Part shown: positions 1 to 12,393 of the stretch, one piece after another
Position numbering within the stretch: position 1 is the stretch's first letter
Layout: every line of letters starts with the position of its first letter
Assembly: GCF_000005505.3 (NCBI RefSeq)
Contig: NC_016133.3
Location: forward strand, 52,975,237-53,039,236
Length of the DNA: 64,000 bases
Direction of reading: 5' to 3'
Source of the DNA: Brachypodium distachyon
Lineage: Eukaryota > Streptophyta > Magnoliopsida > Poales > Poaceae
Position numbers and translations under genes: made by a program
Notes under the pieces: model-generated
Told to the model about the DNA's origin: nothing
Database searches by the model: none
The model's input: only the letters and a program-made list of their open reading frames with translations

Positions 1-320
1 GTGTCATTTTTGTGCTTGACCTTTACAAGTTGTTTTCCAAGCTCAATTCTTACTTTTCGTATTGGTGGGTCTCATCTAAGCAAACATTTTGTATTGGGTA
101 TGTTGGAGTAAATATAGCAATTTAGCACTAATGCTAAACATCAGTGACTTGATAAATTTGAGTTTGCCCCACAGTGGATGACAATAGATCCAGAGTCCTC
201 GCTAGCCCTTGGCGGTACTGTCTTCCGTCAGATCAACCTCCCTTCTTTTCACCTCCCCTCCTACATTCGAGTTTGCGGCACAAAGTAGCTCACGATTCTT
301 TGGAGGTTAGATTTCTTATT
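1..320. other. Intergenic, nothing recognised
   Basis: AT-rich flank downstream of the minus-strand pseudokinase gene. No coding frame or repeat structure was recognised. Confidence 0.5.
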
Positions 321-571
321 TACTACCTCTGTTTCTAGATATAAGAAATTTTACATTTATCCTGAGTCAAACCAAGTTTATGGAAACATATATCAACATC
401 TAGAATATCAAATAAATACTATATGGAAATATATATCACGATGGATTTAATAAACTAATTCAGAATCATCGATGTTGGTAGATTTGTTTTATAAACTTGG
501 TCCAAGTTTAGCAGGTTTGACTTAGAACAAAGTTGGACATCTTATATTTAGAAACAGAAACAGAGGGAGTA
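321..571. mobile_element. Stowaway-type MITE (Tc1/mariner derived)
   Basis: Both ends match the Stowaway pattern. The left end reads TACTACCTCTGTTTC and the right end is its near reverse complement (GAAACAGAGGGAGTA), each carrying the TA target dinucleotide (321-322 and 570-571). The interior is AT-rich and non-coding, so it is a non-autonomous element. A second, decayed member of the same family lies near 17.92-18.09 kb, sharing the segment around ATAAACTTGGTC. It sits just beyond the 3' end of the pseudokinase gene. Confidence 0.85.
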
Positions 572-793
572 ATACACAAGTAAAATCCACACAATAAGCC
601 AAACCAAACTACTCACATGCCTAACAGCGTTCACAAAATATCCATACATATATGTACAACGTTCCTTGTTAGTTTTAAGTACACTATTTACGTGCCGGAA
701 TACAAAATGTTTTAAGATCTGCACGATTCATCCTTACAAGTTACAACGGGAGGACCCGCATCTATGGTGGTGCATTCCAGTTTCTGATTACTT

Positions 794-3708
794 CTATAGC
801 ACTGCCCCAGTAATAAACCTGTGGTTCAGCACAGCCTCAGCTATTGGTCTCTTACGGTAATCAGGATTAAGCATTGCCTACAAGAGGGAAATTCGAGTCA
901 GATTCCCTGCTGAGACTATATATTAAAAAACCAAAGTGGAGTTACTGAATAACCAGTCTAGTTTATAGTTGAACACACAAGTTTCGGATGATCTAGGCAA
1001 ACCTGCAGTAACTCCCAGCCGGCACCATCACCTAAATCTAGAAATTTTACAGCTTCCAATAACTGATCATCTTCCATACAATACCTACACGAATTTGTGA
1101 AAATAAATAAGCTTATATCTAGTAAATCTGAATATCACAACTGACGATCTGGTCATAAATAAGGAAGAACATTTTTTTTAACAACTGGATCTGTAAAGCA
1201 ATTTTTTTAAGTTCTTGTTATGCCTAAACCATGGAAATTCTGTTCTGTTCTAGTGATTCATACTCTCTTGCAGCATAAACGTCGAGACGGAACGTGTTCT
1301 CCAAAAGCCTCTGCAGAATACATCATTACTTTGTTAGATATCACAACGCAGAAAGAAAATAGCATCTCTAATGAACTCAAAACTAAAGTATCCTCAATAA
1401 CCTGCAAAGAAATGCCATCCATGATGCCTGCTTCACAAAACGGAATAAATGCCATGTATGCAATAAGCAGTCCAGCTCCATATCTGTTTTTTAATTACAT
1501 GTATATATGAGAGATTAGCATTTGTCAATGAAAGAAAACAGAATACTTGCATGTCATCAGCTATTCCAAAAGCTCGCTTCTCCAAAGGAGTTAATGCTCC
1601 AGCAGCGGATGCTCGACGCCACAACCCGTCTGACAATGATCCAACCCCAACAGACGAATACCTATCATTGTAAGAATATAAGTTCTCTAAAATGTTTTCT
1701 CATTGGAAATGTAGCAAGGAGTGAACATATACCCAATATCTACAGAAAATGCCAAATCACGGAGCTGTGGAACCAAATAATATCCATCTTTCTCTGCAAC
1801 AGTGCTAAGGAATAGAAAGTTACAACCAGCAGTACTTGAACTGATATTGAATAATACACTGTAGAATGGAAACTGAAGAAGGAAAATGCAGCATACTTGA
1901 GAACGACAGAAGAAGGGCCAAGGCTTTGGTGCAGTCGATCGTGATTGTGCATGTGGACAAGGCCACACATAGCTCCGTTAAGCGTCTTAAGGACAAAATA
2001 TCTCCTTAGTTCCAATTTGTACGCGCGATCAAAAGGATTCCAGAATCCAGGTCGCTCCTTCAGTTGCCTTTCACTGGTTATTTTTGCATAGTCTGCAGCA
2101 CTATATCTCCCATCATCACGGAAGGCAAGCCACTGTGAAGAATTTATTTCAGTCAACAGCATTGCGTGGATCGTGTCTGAACTGACAAACTTGTGTGCTA
2201 AATAAACCTGCTCTCCAGTAGCTGTCTCAAAGGCTCCTAACAGAAACTGAATGTTCTCACAGATATCACTAGCATCACTCTGTAAGTAGAAGCCAAGGAA
2301 AATAAGATATTTTTAGAAATTTCATGTGTAACATACTTACATTCAGATTTGCAAGTTGCAATTTCTGTTAACAGTTCATGATTTCCTAACCTGGAGAAAA
2401 GCATGAGTCCTTAGCTCATTCAATGCCATCAAATTAGCTTCAGAAGCACCAGCAAGGGCTCCAGGGTATACCTTGTTTCAAATGTATGTCTTAGCATATA
2501 TAAGATACTAAATAGATTCATATATCTGGCAAAGGTAACACCATAAGATAAACCAGCAAAATTGGAAGGCTGGAACTCGGATGGATCGCCCTATGTCAAA
2601 TCATCTTTTCAAGGCACTATCGAATCAAAGGTGCCATCATTTAACAATACTGCACTTTACTATGATTATGTGTCATGTCATACAGATGAAACACGGAGTA
2701 CTATATTTATAGATAATGAACATGTCCAATTTATCGAAGCAAGGATAAATCATCATCAACTTATTAGTATTACATAATAGCGTCCCATTAGACTTCACAG
2801 ATTGAAAAATCTGGGCTCTACCTTAAATACAGCTTGTGTGCCCTTCAATGAACCTTGAACAACTCTTCCCTCGTAAAGTCTGCAATAGACTATGGTAAAT
2901 GTATAGCATCAGTAGATATTTTCTGAGTTGAGGTGATACGTATAATCAGCATCTGAGATAGAAGGAAATAACCTGATCTTCACTTCTCCTTCTCCAATAT
3001 TTTGGACTCTTAATCGCTCAATCTCTTCTTTTGAATATCCAAGATCAAGGTCTTGAGTACCAGCAACATTTGGAAGCCCTCCAGATTGAGATGATGAATA
3101 ACTGGAATATTGGAAATGGTGATTACACACAAAAATCATCTTTACATGGTCCCATCATATATTACAAAGTTTTGAGAGAATTTTCTGGCAATGAATCAGT
3201 AAAATCAACATTCGGATAGACACATTCAAGCTCATTAACATTTCTCTGGCTCTGATGGGCACAAGGCGTCTCCTAAAAGACGAACCCAATTTGATCCTAA
3301 ACCCCAACTTGACGAGCCATTTCCAGCCTCCAGCAAGAGTCTGAACAGTACGATGCGGCTAAATAATTTTCGACGAATGCTCGAACCAATTCACGCCCCC
3401 ACGCGCGCACACAGACACAGCCCAGTGCCCACCATCCAACCCTTTGAGTCAAATCAGAACGCAAGCAGTGGGTGCATCTCATGGTTCGGAAGGAAATCAG
3501 GAAGGGGCCACGAATCAAGAGGACCCATAAATGCTGACCTCTTGATGTTCATGAAGCCATAGCTACCCAATAATCTGCCCACCTCGAAGTACGAGGGGTT
3601 GGTCATCAGCGCCGCCGAAACCGTCTGCTGGGATCGTCGGCGACGCAACCGGCGCCACCCGCCGGGCTCCGGCGAGGCGAGGAAGCGCGAAGGAAGAGCT
3701 TTCAGCAT
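794..3708 (-). CDS. Plastid-type protein-kinase-like protein (probable pseudokinase), 11 exons, 432 aa
   Basis: Exons in transcription order: 3708-3539, 3101-2973, 2879-2822, 2471-2391, 2279-1897, 1804-1733, 1661-1551, 1483-1402, 1310-1264, 1084-1003, 877-794; all phases join. The first ~35 residues are rich in Arg, Ser and Ala, as expected of an organelle transit peptide. A kinase-like fold is suggested by a VFKVYPG strand (VAIK-like Lys), a LVHMHNHDRLHQSLGPSSVV segment where HRDLKPxN would sit, an RDLAFSVD segment in the DFG region, and a C-lobe ending AMLNPDYRKRPIAEAVLNHR. The catalytic Asp of HRD and the DFG triplet are not present, so activity is doubtful. It resembles an uncharacterised kinase-superfamily family that I recall from plant genomes; the function is unknown to me. 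The intron 1550-1484 needs a GC donor (GCAAGT) to keep frame. The start is the first Met of the longest N-terminal frame. Confidence 0.85.
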
Positions 3709-4478
3709 CGTTACTGGGCTTCGCCACTCCGCCGTCCGACCGAGCTTGAGACTCTGGTCGTTTTGGGGATAGACGGCTGCATCCTCCCAGCCGCAGAAAT
3801 AAGGGACCGCCTGCCGCTCAATCGACTGAAAACTTCCTTCGGCACGGTGGATTTATGATGGGCCCAACAGGCCAACAGGTCTGCTCTTTCGCCGACGTTG
3901 ATGGCTGGGCCTTCTCGTCGTTGGTTCTTGACTTCTTGTAGATCTATCAAAGAGGATCAATTACGCTAAAAAAAATCAAGAGGATAAAATAAAAAACGGT
4001 TTGCCCTCAAAAAATAAATATAAAAAAACGGTTTTGCTTGGGCTCAGTCGAGAAGTCGACCGTACGGTCATCTTTGAGATTGTGTTTTTCTCGGTCGACG
4101 CCTTCTCGACCATACGATCATTACTTTGAACGCACATGATCGGTGGACTGTAATTTCTCAATCACTTGAGCCGTAGGCGGACCCAATTAAAATCAAGAGG
4201 ATCAATTTCACCTTGAACAATAGTCTTTATCTTTATACTTACAACGACTTGAGTTGATGGCCATTCGCCCTACGGAGGTTATTTCCTAACTTGTCATGTC
4301 ATGACTTGACCGTCACCATTAATATGGTACTGAGTATATGTATGTATTATGATATTTTGATTATAGTTGAATGGTTCATATATACTTTGTGATAATTGAT
4401 TTTACTATTTAAATATATTTTTTAGAGCATTAATTGAAAATATGAGCACGTAACTATTTTAAAAACTCACACTTTTAA
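3709..4478. other. Promoter flank of the pseudokinase gene; otherwise nothing
   Basis: The GC-rich stretch to about 3.95 kb is the likely 5' leader and promoter of the minus-strand gene. Beyond it the sequence becomes AT-rich with no supported gene. Confidence 0.4.
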
Positions 4479-4744
4479 GTGCATCTACAACAAGGGTACT
4501 AAGCATGTACATATATATTCTGTCTTCTCCTTTTTGAGATGAGGTGGACCAAAAAGTTGGAATAGTGGTTACTTAGAAGTAGTAATAGCTTTGGCACGAG
4601 AACCAAGAAAAAAAAGAGCACATGTGGGTCCAAGCTGAAATGATTCTCTTATAAAATATATATCACATAGTTAACTGAGGAGAGATAGAGAAGACTTGGA
4701 GAAGGAGAAGAGGGAAGTGCCAGCAGCTCTTGTTGAAGATGCCC
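4479..4744. mobile_element. MITE with GCATCTNCAACAAG terminal inverted repeats
   Basis: The left end reads GTGCATCTACAACAAGGG and the right end, reverse complemented, GGGCATCTTCAACAAGAG. The interior has no coding capacity and is about 260 bp. The target duplication is not clear, so the superfamily (Mutator-like or hAT-like) is left open. Confidence 0.6.
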
Positions 4745-5030
4745 TAATATATGTATTTTTGATTCTGTAGAACCATGTGTGGGCCTAGTTCGGTTTAAGG
4801 TTATTCAGTTGAATACCCATGATTTTTTTTTTGCAAAATGTCAAATATAGTAATCTCTCCTATGTGGTATTAGATTTCGTGTTGGAGGGGGAGCCCGAGC
4901 TCATTTTCAGGTTTTGCGTAACAAATCTCATTTATAATTTCACATAATCCACGAGGCAATACCAAATCCATATTTCATTTCTATCCAACCACTTTTTTTT
5001 TCAGCAAGCATGTCCTTGTACATTCGAAAC

Positions 5031-5409
5031 CTAGTTTCCATTTATTTGTTGGAGGGCTGCATTTGAGTATATGCAGATTGTGCTCTGGCACCCCAAAGGA
5101 ACGCACTCGGCCCCTGCATCGCACGCGCTATTCGGAGGGCACTGGAACGCCAAGAGGTCGTCGTGGACTAAACTCTGGCAAAGCGCGAGCTCACAATCAC
5201 GACCCGGATTTATAATTCTTCTCTTGCACTCTTTATATGCCGTCGCATCTACAAAGATAATATCAGCATGAGAAGAACAGGGATCACACATCATGCCCAT
5301 AGTTTTGCTAAAGAGTTGATGAAGATATGCATTACAAGAACAAATGGGTACCATATGCTAGCAGAAGGAAGGCGATGGCCAGCAGTTGCGTCACAGTACT
5401 CATCCTCAT
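5031..5409 (-). CDS. Small secreted cysteine-rich peptide (defensin-like type), 2 exons, 91 aa
   Basis: Exon 1 is 5409-5352, exon 2 is 5248-5031, separated by a 103-bp GT-AG intron in phase 1. Exon 1 encodes a signal peptide (MRMSTVTQLLAIAFLLLAY), and exon 2 the mature part, starting with DATAYKEC. The mature region has eight cysteines spaced C-x10-C-x4-C-x12-C-x5-C-x5-C-x4-C-x4-C and a free 13-residue tail. Two exons with the intron at the signal peptide boundary is the usual architecture of plant defensin-like genes. The spacing is not a textbook plant defensin, thionin or lipid-transfer pattern, so the family is open. A TATAAAAG box lies about 90 bp upstream of the start. An alternative is that exon 2 continues through another intron. 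No function is claimed. Confidence 0.6.
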
Positions 5410-5497
5410 GTTATAGCCCTATGAGGTGTTGATAACAAGCTTTTTTTTTATGCTTGTCTAACTTAGAGTTGTGAAGGAGATCAAATAAGATGGCGAC

Positions 5498-5508
5498 CCT
5501 TTTATAGA
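5498..5508 (-). promoter_or_regulatory. TATA box of the cysteine-rich peptide gene
   Basis: On the minus strand the sequence reads CTCTATAAAAGGG, about 90 bp before the proposed start codon, a normal plant TATA distance. Confidence 0.55.
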
Positions 5509-5509
5509 G

Positions 5510-7305
5510 GACGCGATATTAATGCCCATTACGTCATTACCTTTATTATCAGTAATGTAGAAGAATGGATAATCTGTATTCCAAAATAGTACTCCATGGG
5601 CGTTAATTTCCGTGGAGGATACTCTAATTACTTACTCCATATTTAGCACTCACGATGATGCATCACTAGTACAAGGCCCAGTTTTTGTTCGCAAGTTATT
5701 GGATAATTAGAGTATTCCTATGTGGAATGGAATGGAATGTAACGGTTTTATGATTCTATTTTATAGGATTGGAATGAAATAGAATGGTTATGGTTTTTTT
5801 ATATTTTAGAAACGAAACACTTGATGGTTTCACTTGAAACCAAATGATTTCTACGTTTTGAGTTATCATATGGTTCAACATATTAAGAAATACTCCATCT
5901 AAAATGCATATGGTTTCATTCCAGTTTTCTATATTCTAATAACCAAACACATGAATAGTACAAATATTTGTAACGTTTTCATTACATTCTATCCTCTTCA
6001 GGCAACCAAACACTACCAAGCTTGCGTTTACATGTAAGAGTAGACATTCCAAAGGTCGGAACATACTCTGCTGAGACAAAACAAGTGACATCTGAATTTT
6101 GTAAGCAAAGCAGTCAACAAATTGGAAACCACACTTCTCTCTAATCTAATAATCCACTTCGGTCTAGTGTCTACGGTTTTGTAGTAATAGAAACTAATGG
6201 TGTCAAGCGCTAAGCGTAAAAAGATCTAGCTCCTTCCCATTCAACTATCTACAGAAATGTTTATCACGGCTTGTTGGCAACTGTGGAAGCAGCGCAACTC
6301 TTCGCTTTTAGACAGCAGCCTAATATGCCGGATCATCTAGAACAATGCTCAAGTCTTTAAACAAGGGGTCGAAAGAATATACTGCCTCCGTCCTGAAAGA
6401 ATGACATATTAACTTAATACACATTTACTAAAACCCGACACGTACTTTTATTGTTGACATTACATGAACAAAAACATCAGGTTCATTAATCAGGTTGATT
6501 AATTCAGGGAATATGGCAGCAACAAATTTCTACATCCTTATCATCAGTTCCATGTGATTTTGCTCATCCGAAATGATATGCAATCAAATGTACCGAAAGA
6601 ATCCCCGGCAGAGAAAATGTGAAGAGAGAAAACAAAGGCAACTGGAAAAGGAGAAGAAAAGGTTACATCGCATTAGCAAAAGCAAATTGCTTTAGAATGC
6701 ATAATCAAAGCCGGTTGTGATGATTCTTCAAAAGGCATATACGATGGTGGTAGCATTGGTGGGACCAATAGATGATCCAGCGCTTACATCACTGTGCCGT
6801 CATGCAGTACATGAGCAATGAACTAGAAAAATACATATACTAAATTCTTGAATCAAATTTATCTAAATATGGATGTATCTATTCTTAAAAGTCGTCCAGA
6901 TACATGTAATATTTCGACAACAATTAAGGATCGGAGAGAGTAGCAAGTACTGCTCACAAATTAACCAAACGACATATACCCATAATTATATTCATATAGC
7001 ACTTGGCACTGGCTTTTCACCAATGGAGTGTTCTTGCATCCATATCAAATTACATCTTGGTTAAACTGTTAAAAAGTACAGGTACTTACTTAGCCTTTTA
7101 TTGATGGCTTAATCCTTTAATTTCTATATGTGCATTCGAATTAACCTAACCTTTTTCAGTTTTCTTGAAAATTACTTCAACACCGAAATCAAATGAACAA
7201 CCCAGACGTTTCGTTAAAAACTTCTCCAAGTTGTAATGCTTGATCCCGTCCGTCCGATCAAATCACTGTACCTTCTATGCAGTTTTTCTTCTTTTTTTTT
7301 ACATT
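5510..7305. other. Intergenic with decayed MITE-like sequence
   Basis: The 5.68-6.02 kb part has ends resembling each other in inverse orientation (GGCCCAGTTTTTGTT; CAACCAAACACTACC) around AT-rich DNA and may be a decayed PIF or hAT MITE. 6.38 kb starts with a Stowaway-like CTGCCTCCGTCCTG. No gene is supported. Confidence 0.4.
6842..6942. mobile_element. Stowaway MITE fragment
   Basis: The right end reads AAGGATCGGAGAGAGTA, a Stowaway terminus next to TA. The core AGATACATGTAATATTTCGA is shared with the short element in the OPT intron near 32.8 kb, so both belong to one family. The left end is degraded and its boundary is approximate. Confidence 0.55.
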
Positions 7306-8451
7306 CTATGCGGAATTGGAAGCAGGGGTGGTGGGCCTGGACTGGAAGTAGGAGCAAACCGGGTCCCCCTCCGTCATTGGGCCCACAAAGGCCTGGAGTT
7401 CCTCCGTGGGTCCCCACAGGCCGAGCTCCTTCTCCAAATCCTCTAACCACCACTCCTTTCCCTCTTCTTCTCCTTGGCCCGCCGCAATGGCGGCACACGG
7501 CACTGTTGCATCGCCTTGTGGGCGGTCGGCGGCGAAGTCGTCGTCGTCGATGATGCTCCAGATGTTCTCGTCCATGTCGATCTCCGGAAGCTCGAGCAGC
7601 TCCTCCACTCCGCCGCTGGCGTACGTCGTCGTCAGGGAGGAAGACGAAGAGCAGGAGGACATCGACATTGGCGCCGCCTCCGGGAACGCCTCCTTGTCCT
7701 TGAGCGCTTCGAGAAGCGCCTCCGAGATATCGATCATGTCCTCGGGCTCGTTGCTGGTCGTAGAGGAGGACGCCGAAGACGACGAAGCAGGGTCAGAGTC
7801 TCCGTTGGCCGCGTTGTTCTTGGCGGCGCCTGGCTTCTCCTGCTGCTGATGCTCCTTCTTCTTCGGCGACGCCTTCTTCTTCAGGTGCGTGTTCCACACG
7901 TTCTTGATCTCGTTGTCCGTCCTCCCGGGCAGGGACGCCGCGATCTTGGACCATCTGAACAGATTGAAAATTCGATCAGAATTCAGAACACACCACCAAT
8001 TTACAGGGGATAGATATAAACTTCAAATCAGTCTCAAAATGCAAATGAATTGGGCTTACTTGTTCCCGAGCAGGGCGTGCAGCTTGATGACGGTCTCTTC
8101 CTCCTCGGCGGTGAAGTTGCCGCGCCTCAGGTCCGGCCGCAGGTAGTTGATCCACCGCAGCCGGCAGCTCTTCCCACACCGCAGTAAACCTGCCAAAAAA
8201 AATAAAAATATCCAACATCCATATTCAACTCCCGCTCTCTCCTTTGATACATGGAACACACATTCTGAGGGAGGCGATCATGTCATGGTAACCAGGGGAG
8301 CCTGCTGCCTACCTGCTTGCCTTGGGAGGGCGCGCCAGTTGGGGTGGCCGTGCTTCTGGATGTAGGCGACGAGGCGCATGTCCTCCTGCGGCGTCCAGGA
8401 GCCCCTGTTCAGGCCGACCTTGGCGCAGCACGGTGCCCTGCCACGCCCCAT
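7306..8451 (-). CDS. R2R3-MYB transcription factor, 3 exons, 305 aa
   Basis: Exons are 8451-8313, 8189-8060 and 7954-7306; phases join exactly. The protein begins [19 protein letters not shown], the usual R2R3 N-terminus. R2 covers about residues 17-64 with Trp at 19, 39 and 59. R3 covers about 65-115, where the first Trp is replaced by Phe72 as is normal in plants, and contains the [19 protein letters not shown] segment. The intron positions are the conserved ones of plant R2R3-MYB genes. The C-terminal half is Ser-rich and then acidic ([16 protein letters not shown]), a likely activation region. The MYB repeats most resemble the stress and lignin related group that includes AtMYB13/14/15 and rice MYB30; subgroup membership is an inference. 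It acts in the nucleus on AC-type elements if the family rule holds. Confidence 0.93.
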
Positions 8452-8562
8452 TTTATATGGACAACTCCTCTGCTTGTTCTTGCTCTACTCGGTCTGCTGA
8501 AGAAGCTGCCGAGTCCAGGAAATGGTTGGACGATGCAGAGCATGGATCGAGGGGAGGCACGG

Positions 8563-8570
8563 GTATATAT
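8563..8570 (-). promoter_or_regulatory. TATA box of the MYB gene
   Basis: GCATATATACCC on the minus strand, about 115 bp upstream of the MYB start codon. Confidence 0.5.
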
Positions 8571-11500
8571 GCACCGAGAGTCTGAGAGACTGGTCGCCAG
8601 TACTGTCTCTGGGCTGGGGGCGGCCTGTGGTGACAGGTGACAAACAAACGCAGCAGTTGGAGGAGACCCCACCGCTCCTCCTACTACCTCCGAGACCATT
8701 TGCGTTCTACCAAACCCCTGTCCCCAGAAAGCAACGTCTTGTTGGCCGCTCCAGCGTCCTCCGGCGTTCGTGGCTCAGGTTTCCCCCCCTGAGAGATCGA
8801 TCGGTCATGCGCTGCAGGGTCTAGCTCGCAAGCTTAGCTGCCGCTCAACACACTGCTGGTAGCAGTACACCTGGCACGTATACTTGCTTCAGATCAGGAC
8901 GAGGGATTTCTAAGGAGGAGTATTTTTTTAGAGTACCCCGAAAGTTTGTATTAGAGTACTTCGTGAGTGAGTGATTGGACTTTTTCATGATTGGAACTAA
9001 ATAGATTGTGTCTGTTTGTTATGAATCCATCCTTCAATGTTATTCTGTCGCCTTATTTATTTTAAAATTCAGTACGGAGTACCTCTTGATCTTAGTGGGA
9101 GAGAATTAGTACTACCATGTCTCGATGTCTATTAACTAATATGCTCAGGACCTAATACAGTAAATCTGAACTTCTGGTCCACCCTTTGAATGAGTTAAAC
9201 ATCGCCTGTTCACCGTGGTTAACTCAACGATTTATGACTTGTGAGGCGGGAAATATCTGTGCGTGAAATGGTTTGACCCATACTGAGTAGCTAGCAGTAG
9301 CCATCGTCAATCAGCGTTGTCATCGTTTTTATGATGTTAACCGAGAAGGTGGATGTATTCAAACTTTTGCTTTGGCTGACATATGATCCAAATGATTTCT
9401 TGGCCATGTGCAACTCTTGCCTTCTGGGAGCACGCGTGAACAGTAAATTCCAATTGTTTATAAACGTATGAATAAATATGAAATAAATTATACACGAGTT
9501 TGTTTGAGTCTATAATACACACACGAGTTTGTTTTTATCGAAAATAGAACGATTTCGCCCCTTGAAAGATCTGAAAACAAATTTTGTAATCACTAACTAA
9601 ACTTGTTTTCGGCAGAGGGTGCAAAACTGATCATTCAAACCCACGTTGAACTAAAATTTGCTTATGGGGGATTCTTAAGAGAAAAGTTAACTCTAATTAT
9701 GACTAGAACTGCTGAACTGTTCTGGGACGACTCTCCTAATCAACAGGAGTACTGTAATGAGTAAGAGAGATCGATCCATAAGCACTTTGCTTAAAACAAA
9801 TCTATTTGAATATTACTGCTCTTCTTTTCGAGGTAACATTTCAACAGTACTACTATTCTTTTTCTTTTCTTTTGTGAAACCAACCTGCGATATATAAAAA
9901 TAACCAACGTTCATATATAATCCTGTAAGACCAATTAGTTCCTCTACATTTGTGAATAGACCTTATGTCTTGCAATGATTTCACCTTATGTACTCCGTAG
10001 TAAATCATCTCAAATGACAGAAAAATGACTTGAGTCGCTACTAGTACTAGATAACAACAAGATGTTCAAATAAGTATTAGTAAATCCTGCATTATAGTTT
10101 CTCAAATGATGATTAATATTTGAATCGCAAGTAATATATTATATGAGGTCTGCGTCACTACTTTTGTCGATACTTTCTGATGCTTGCCAGACTATTTCGC
10201 AGGCTTGCCTTTTTTGACAGATTTTGCATTTGTTTCCCAGCAGAGTGGGATTGGCGTGTGGTCTAATAGTTTGTCTTTTCATTCCTAGTCCAAGAAATAG
10301 CTATCGCTCTTCTTCAAACCGAGCTATACTGACACATCATTCAAACAAGTGGGAGACCTACTCATGTCTTAAGCCATTTTTAAGCAGCTTGTTGATCAGA
10401 CATTTTAGAATACTTTATACTTCAATGATCAATCAGCTTGCTCTTACACGCGATACATGTTTAATAATTCTCCATACTTTTTAGCAGGAACTCGCATGTC
10501 CAATTGCATACTAACTGACCTAGCTGGCCTACTTGATTAATGATCATATCATCTCATAATGCCGAAGCTGTAGGTCACCCCCACTCACAAGCTCCACATT
10601 TTTCCAATATATAATCCAGAAAGACGAACTAACCGTACAAACCAACGAACAAAACCTGCAGATTCTTGTAGCAAATCCGACAACGGTGGTAAAAATAAAA
10701 TTAAAGTGTAAAATTTATCAAATTACAATATCTTTTATAAACTGTCCCTAATTAAACTAACAACTGAAAGAGACCAAGACACATGTTCTTTTGTGATACT
10801 TTGTTTAAAGCAACATGGTTTTCTTTCTCAAAATAAGATAACAGCTGATCGAGAAGTCTGAAGTAAGTCCAGAGAGAAGTCCACCTTTATTTGTATTGCA
10901 GCACTGGCAGCAAGTACGTAGACGTGTGGTTGTGAAAAATGTGTAGCACATATTTCCCAACTGCAGATTGCAATTGCTGTCCCATCCTGCATGAATACAT
11001 GGACTTTGCAACTGCAGTACGTCTGGCGAACCGTGAGCTACTGCTGATCCGGCGTGTGTGCCTTTCATCTAAAGTTTCAACAGCCGGTCCCTTTCCAAAG
11101 CCAAAGGGCTGCTGATTGCAAGTGTGGCACAAGCTCTCAAGTCTTCGAGTTAAGAGTGAGCGGCGACCAGTCCTCGACTACCCGTTGCCGTTTTACCTTC
11201 CTCGCACCTAACTCTTGACATGCTCCCCAAGTCTCCATCCGATCGCCCCCCCAGACCGTTGGAATTCGGCATGTGTCGAATTCGGGAGGCTTTAGAGAAC
11301 ACTGTACACCTGATCGAGCGACTGTACATGTGTTTAATTTAGAGCTTGCAATACTGTTGAGAGGGTGATCAGGGAGACGAATCATAACCCTGGCTTTAGG
11401 TAAAGCAGCCGGCCAAAGCTATGTTTCTAATCGCCCCTATACCTTATATCCGAGTGACGTCCCAGCTAACCTCATTGTCACTTGCACACTGAGTCACCGA

Positions 11501-12162
11501 ACAGACCTGGCTCTGGTTGCGATCGATGCATTTCGAGGTCGAATGAGACCCGCCGCGGACGAGAGATCGATGAGTGGTGTACATACAAGTTAGCAACATG
11601 CATGCATGCGTGTCGACGTTGGCTATGGCCTGGATTTTTTTTTAATTTTGTTGTTTTGTTTGGGAAAAAGGAAAAGACATAGACAACTTAGTCAATCTTA
11701 AAGAGGCACATATTTTCCAAAGAGAAGGGGGAAATAAAAACATAGGCCCGAGAGCGTAGTCAAAGTCTCGCTTTGAGAAGTCCGAAAAAATATGATATAT
11801 ACAATGGGACAGGTGTTGGCTAGGACGGTCGGGAGGTGGAGCAGCATGGTATCAACCGCGTTGACATCGGCGGGTCTCGGCAACGTAGTGCAACAGGGTC
11901 TCAGTGACGGATGTGTGTTGTTGGATGTGTGCAGAGGGGAGGTGATATCTGGCGTCGTGGCAACGCTGATGGAAGCATGGCAAGGTCAATGCTTATATAC
12001 CTCTCCTGAAGATGGGTCGGTGAAACACGGTGTCGGCTTCTGGAGCATGCGCATACGTGAGCACTTAGGATTTGCTGGATCGGTTGTGCCCTCTTGCGGC
12101 CTCCGGTTTTATATGATGTGCATCATTGTGTGCTCAGGGTAGACGACCTTGGTCATGGTCAC
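8571..12162. other. Intergenic; no gene recognised
   Basis: Only short chance frames are present. The 11.8-12.15 kb part holds a 116-codon frame without recognisable domains. Its end (about 12.10-12.16 kb) is imperfectly repeated on the other side of the TRIM element (about 12.61-12.67 kb), suggesting older repetitive DNA. Confidence 0.4.
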
Positions 12163-12331
12163 TGTTAGGTGCCAAGCGTTGCCGGTGATTTTAGTCCCAC
12201 CACGCTAGTGGTAGGAGGCTATGACCAACACATAAGGATGAGGAGGGCTCTTTACTTATATGGCTGTGCCGGATGCGCATGAACACCTGAACACAACACG
12301 AGTGTGTGGAGCTGGACCTGAGACGCTGCCA
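12163..12331 (+). repeat. 5' LTR of the TRIM element (169 bp)
   Basis: Begins TGTTAGGTGCCAAGCG and ends GAGACGCTGCCA. It is about 37 bp shorter than the 3' LTR because the CTCTCTCATCAGTCCGG segment of the 3' copy is absent. The remainder aligns with scattered substitutions. Confidence 0.9.
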
Positions 12332-12393
12332 ATTGGTATCAGAGCCAACATCGCCATGCCTGCCTGATGGGCTTCCTAGGGGCCGAGATGGGA

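Noticed and set aside
7406..8013. Long plus-strand frames opposite the MYB gene
   Set aside because: They are shadows of the GC-rich third exon; the minus strand shows clear MYB repeats and matching splice sites.
11792..12142. 116-codon plus-strand frame before the TRIM
   Set aside because: No recognised domain, and its end is part of a diverged repeat.
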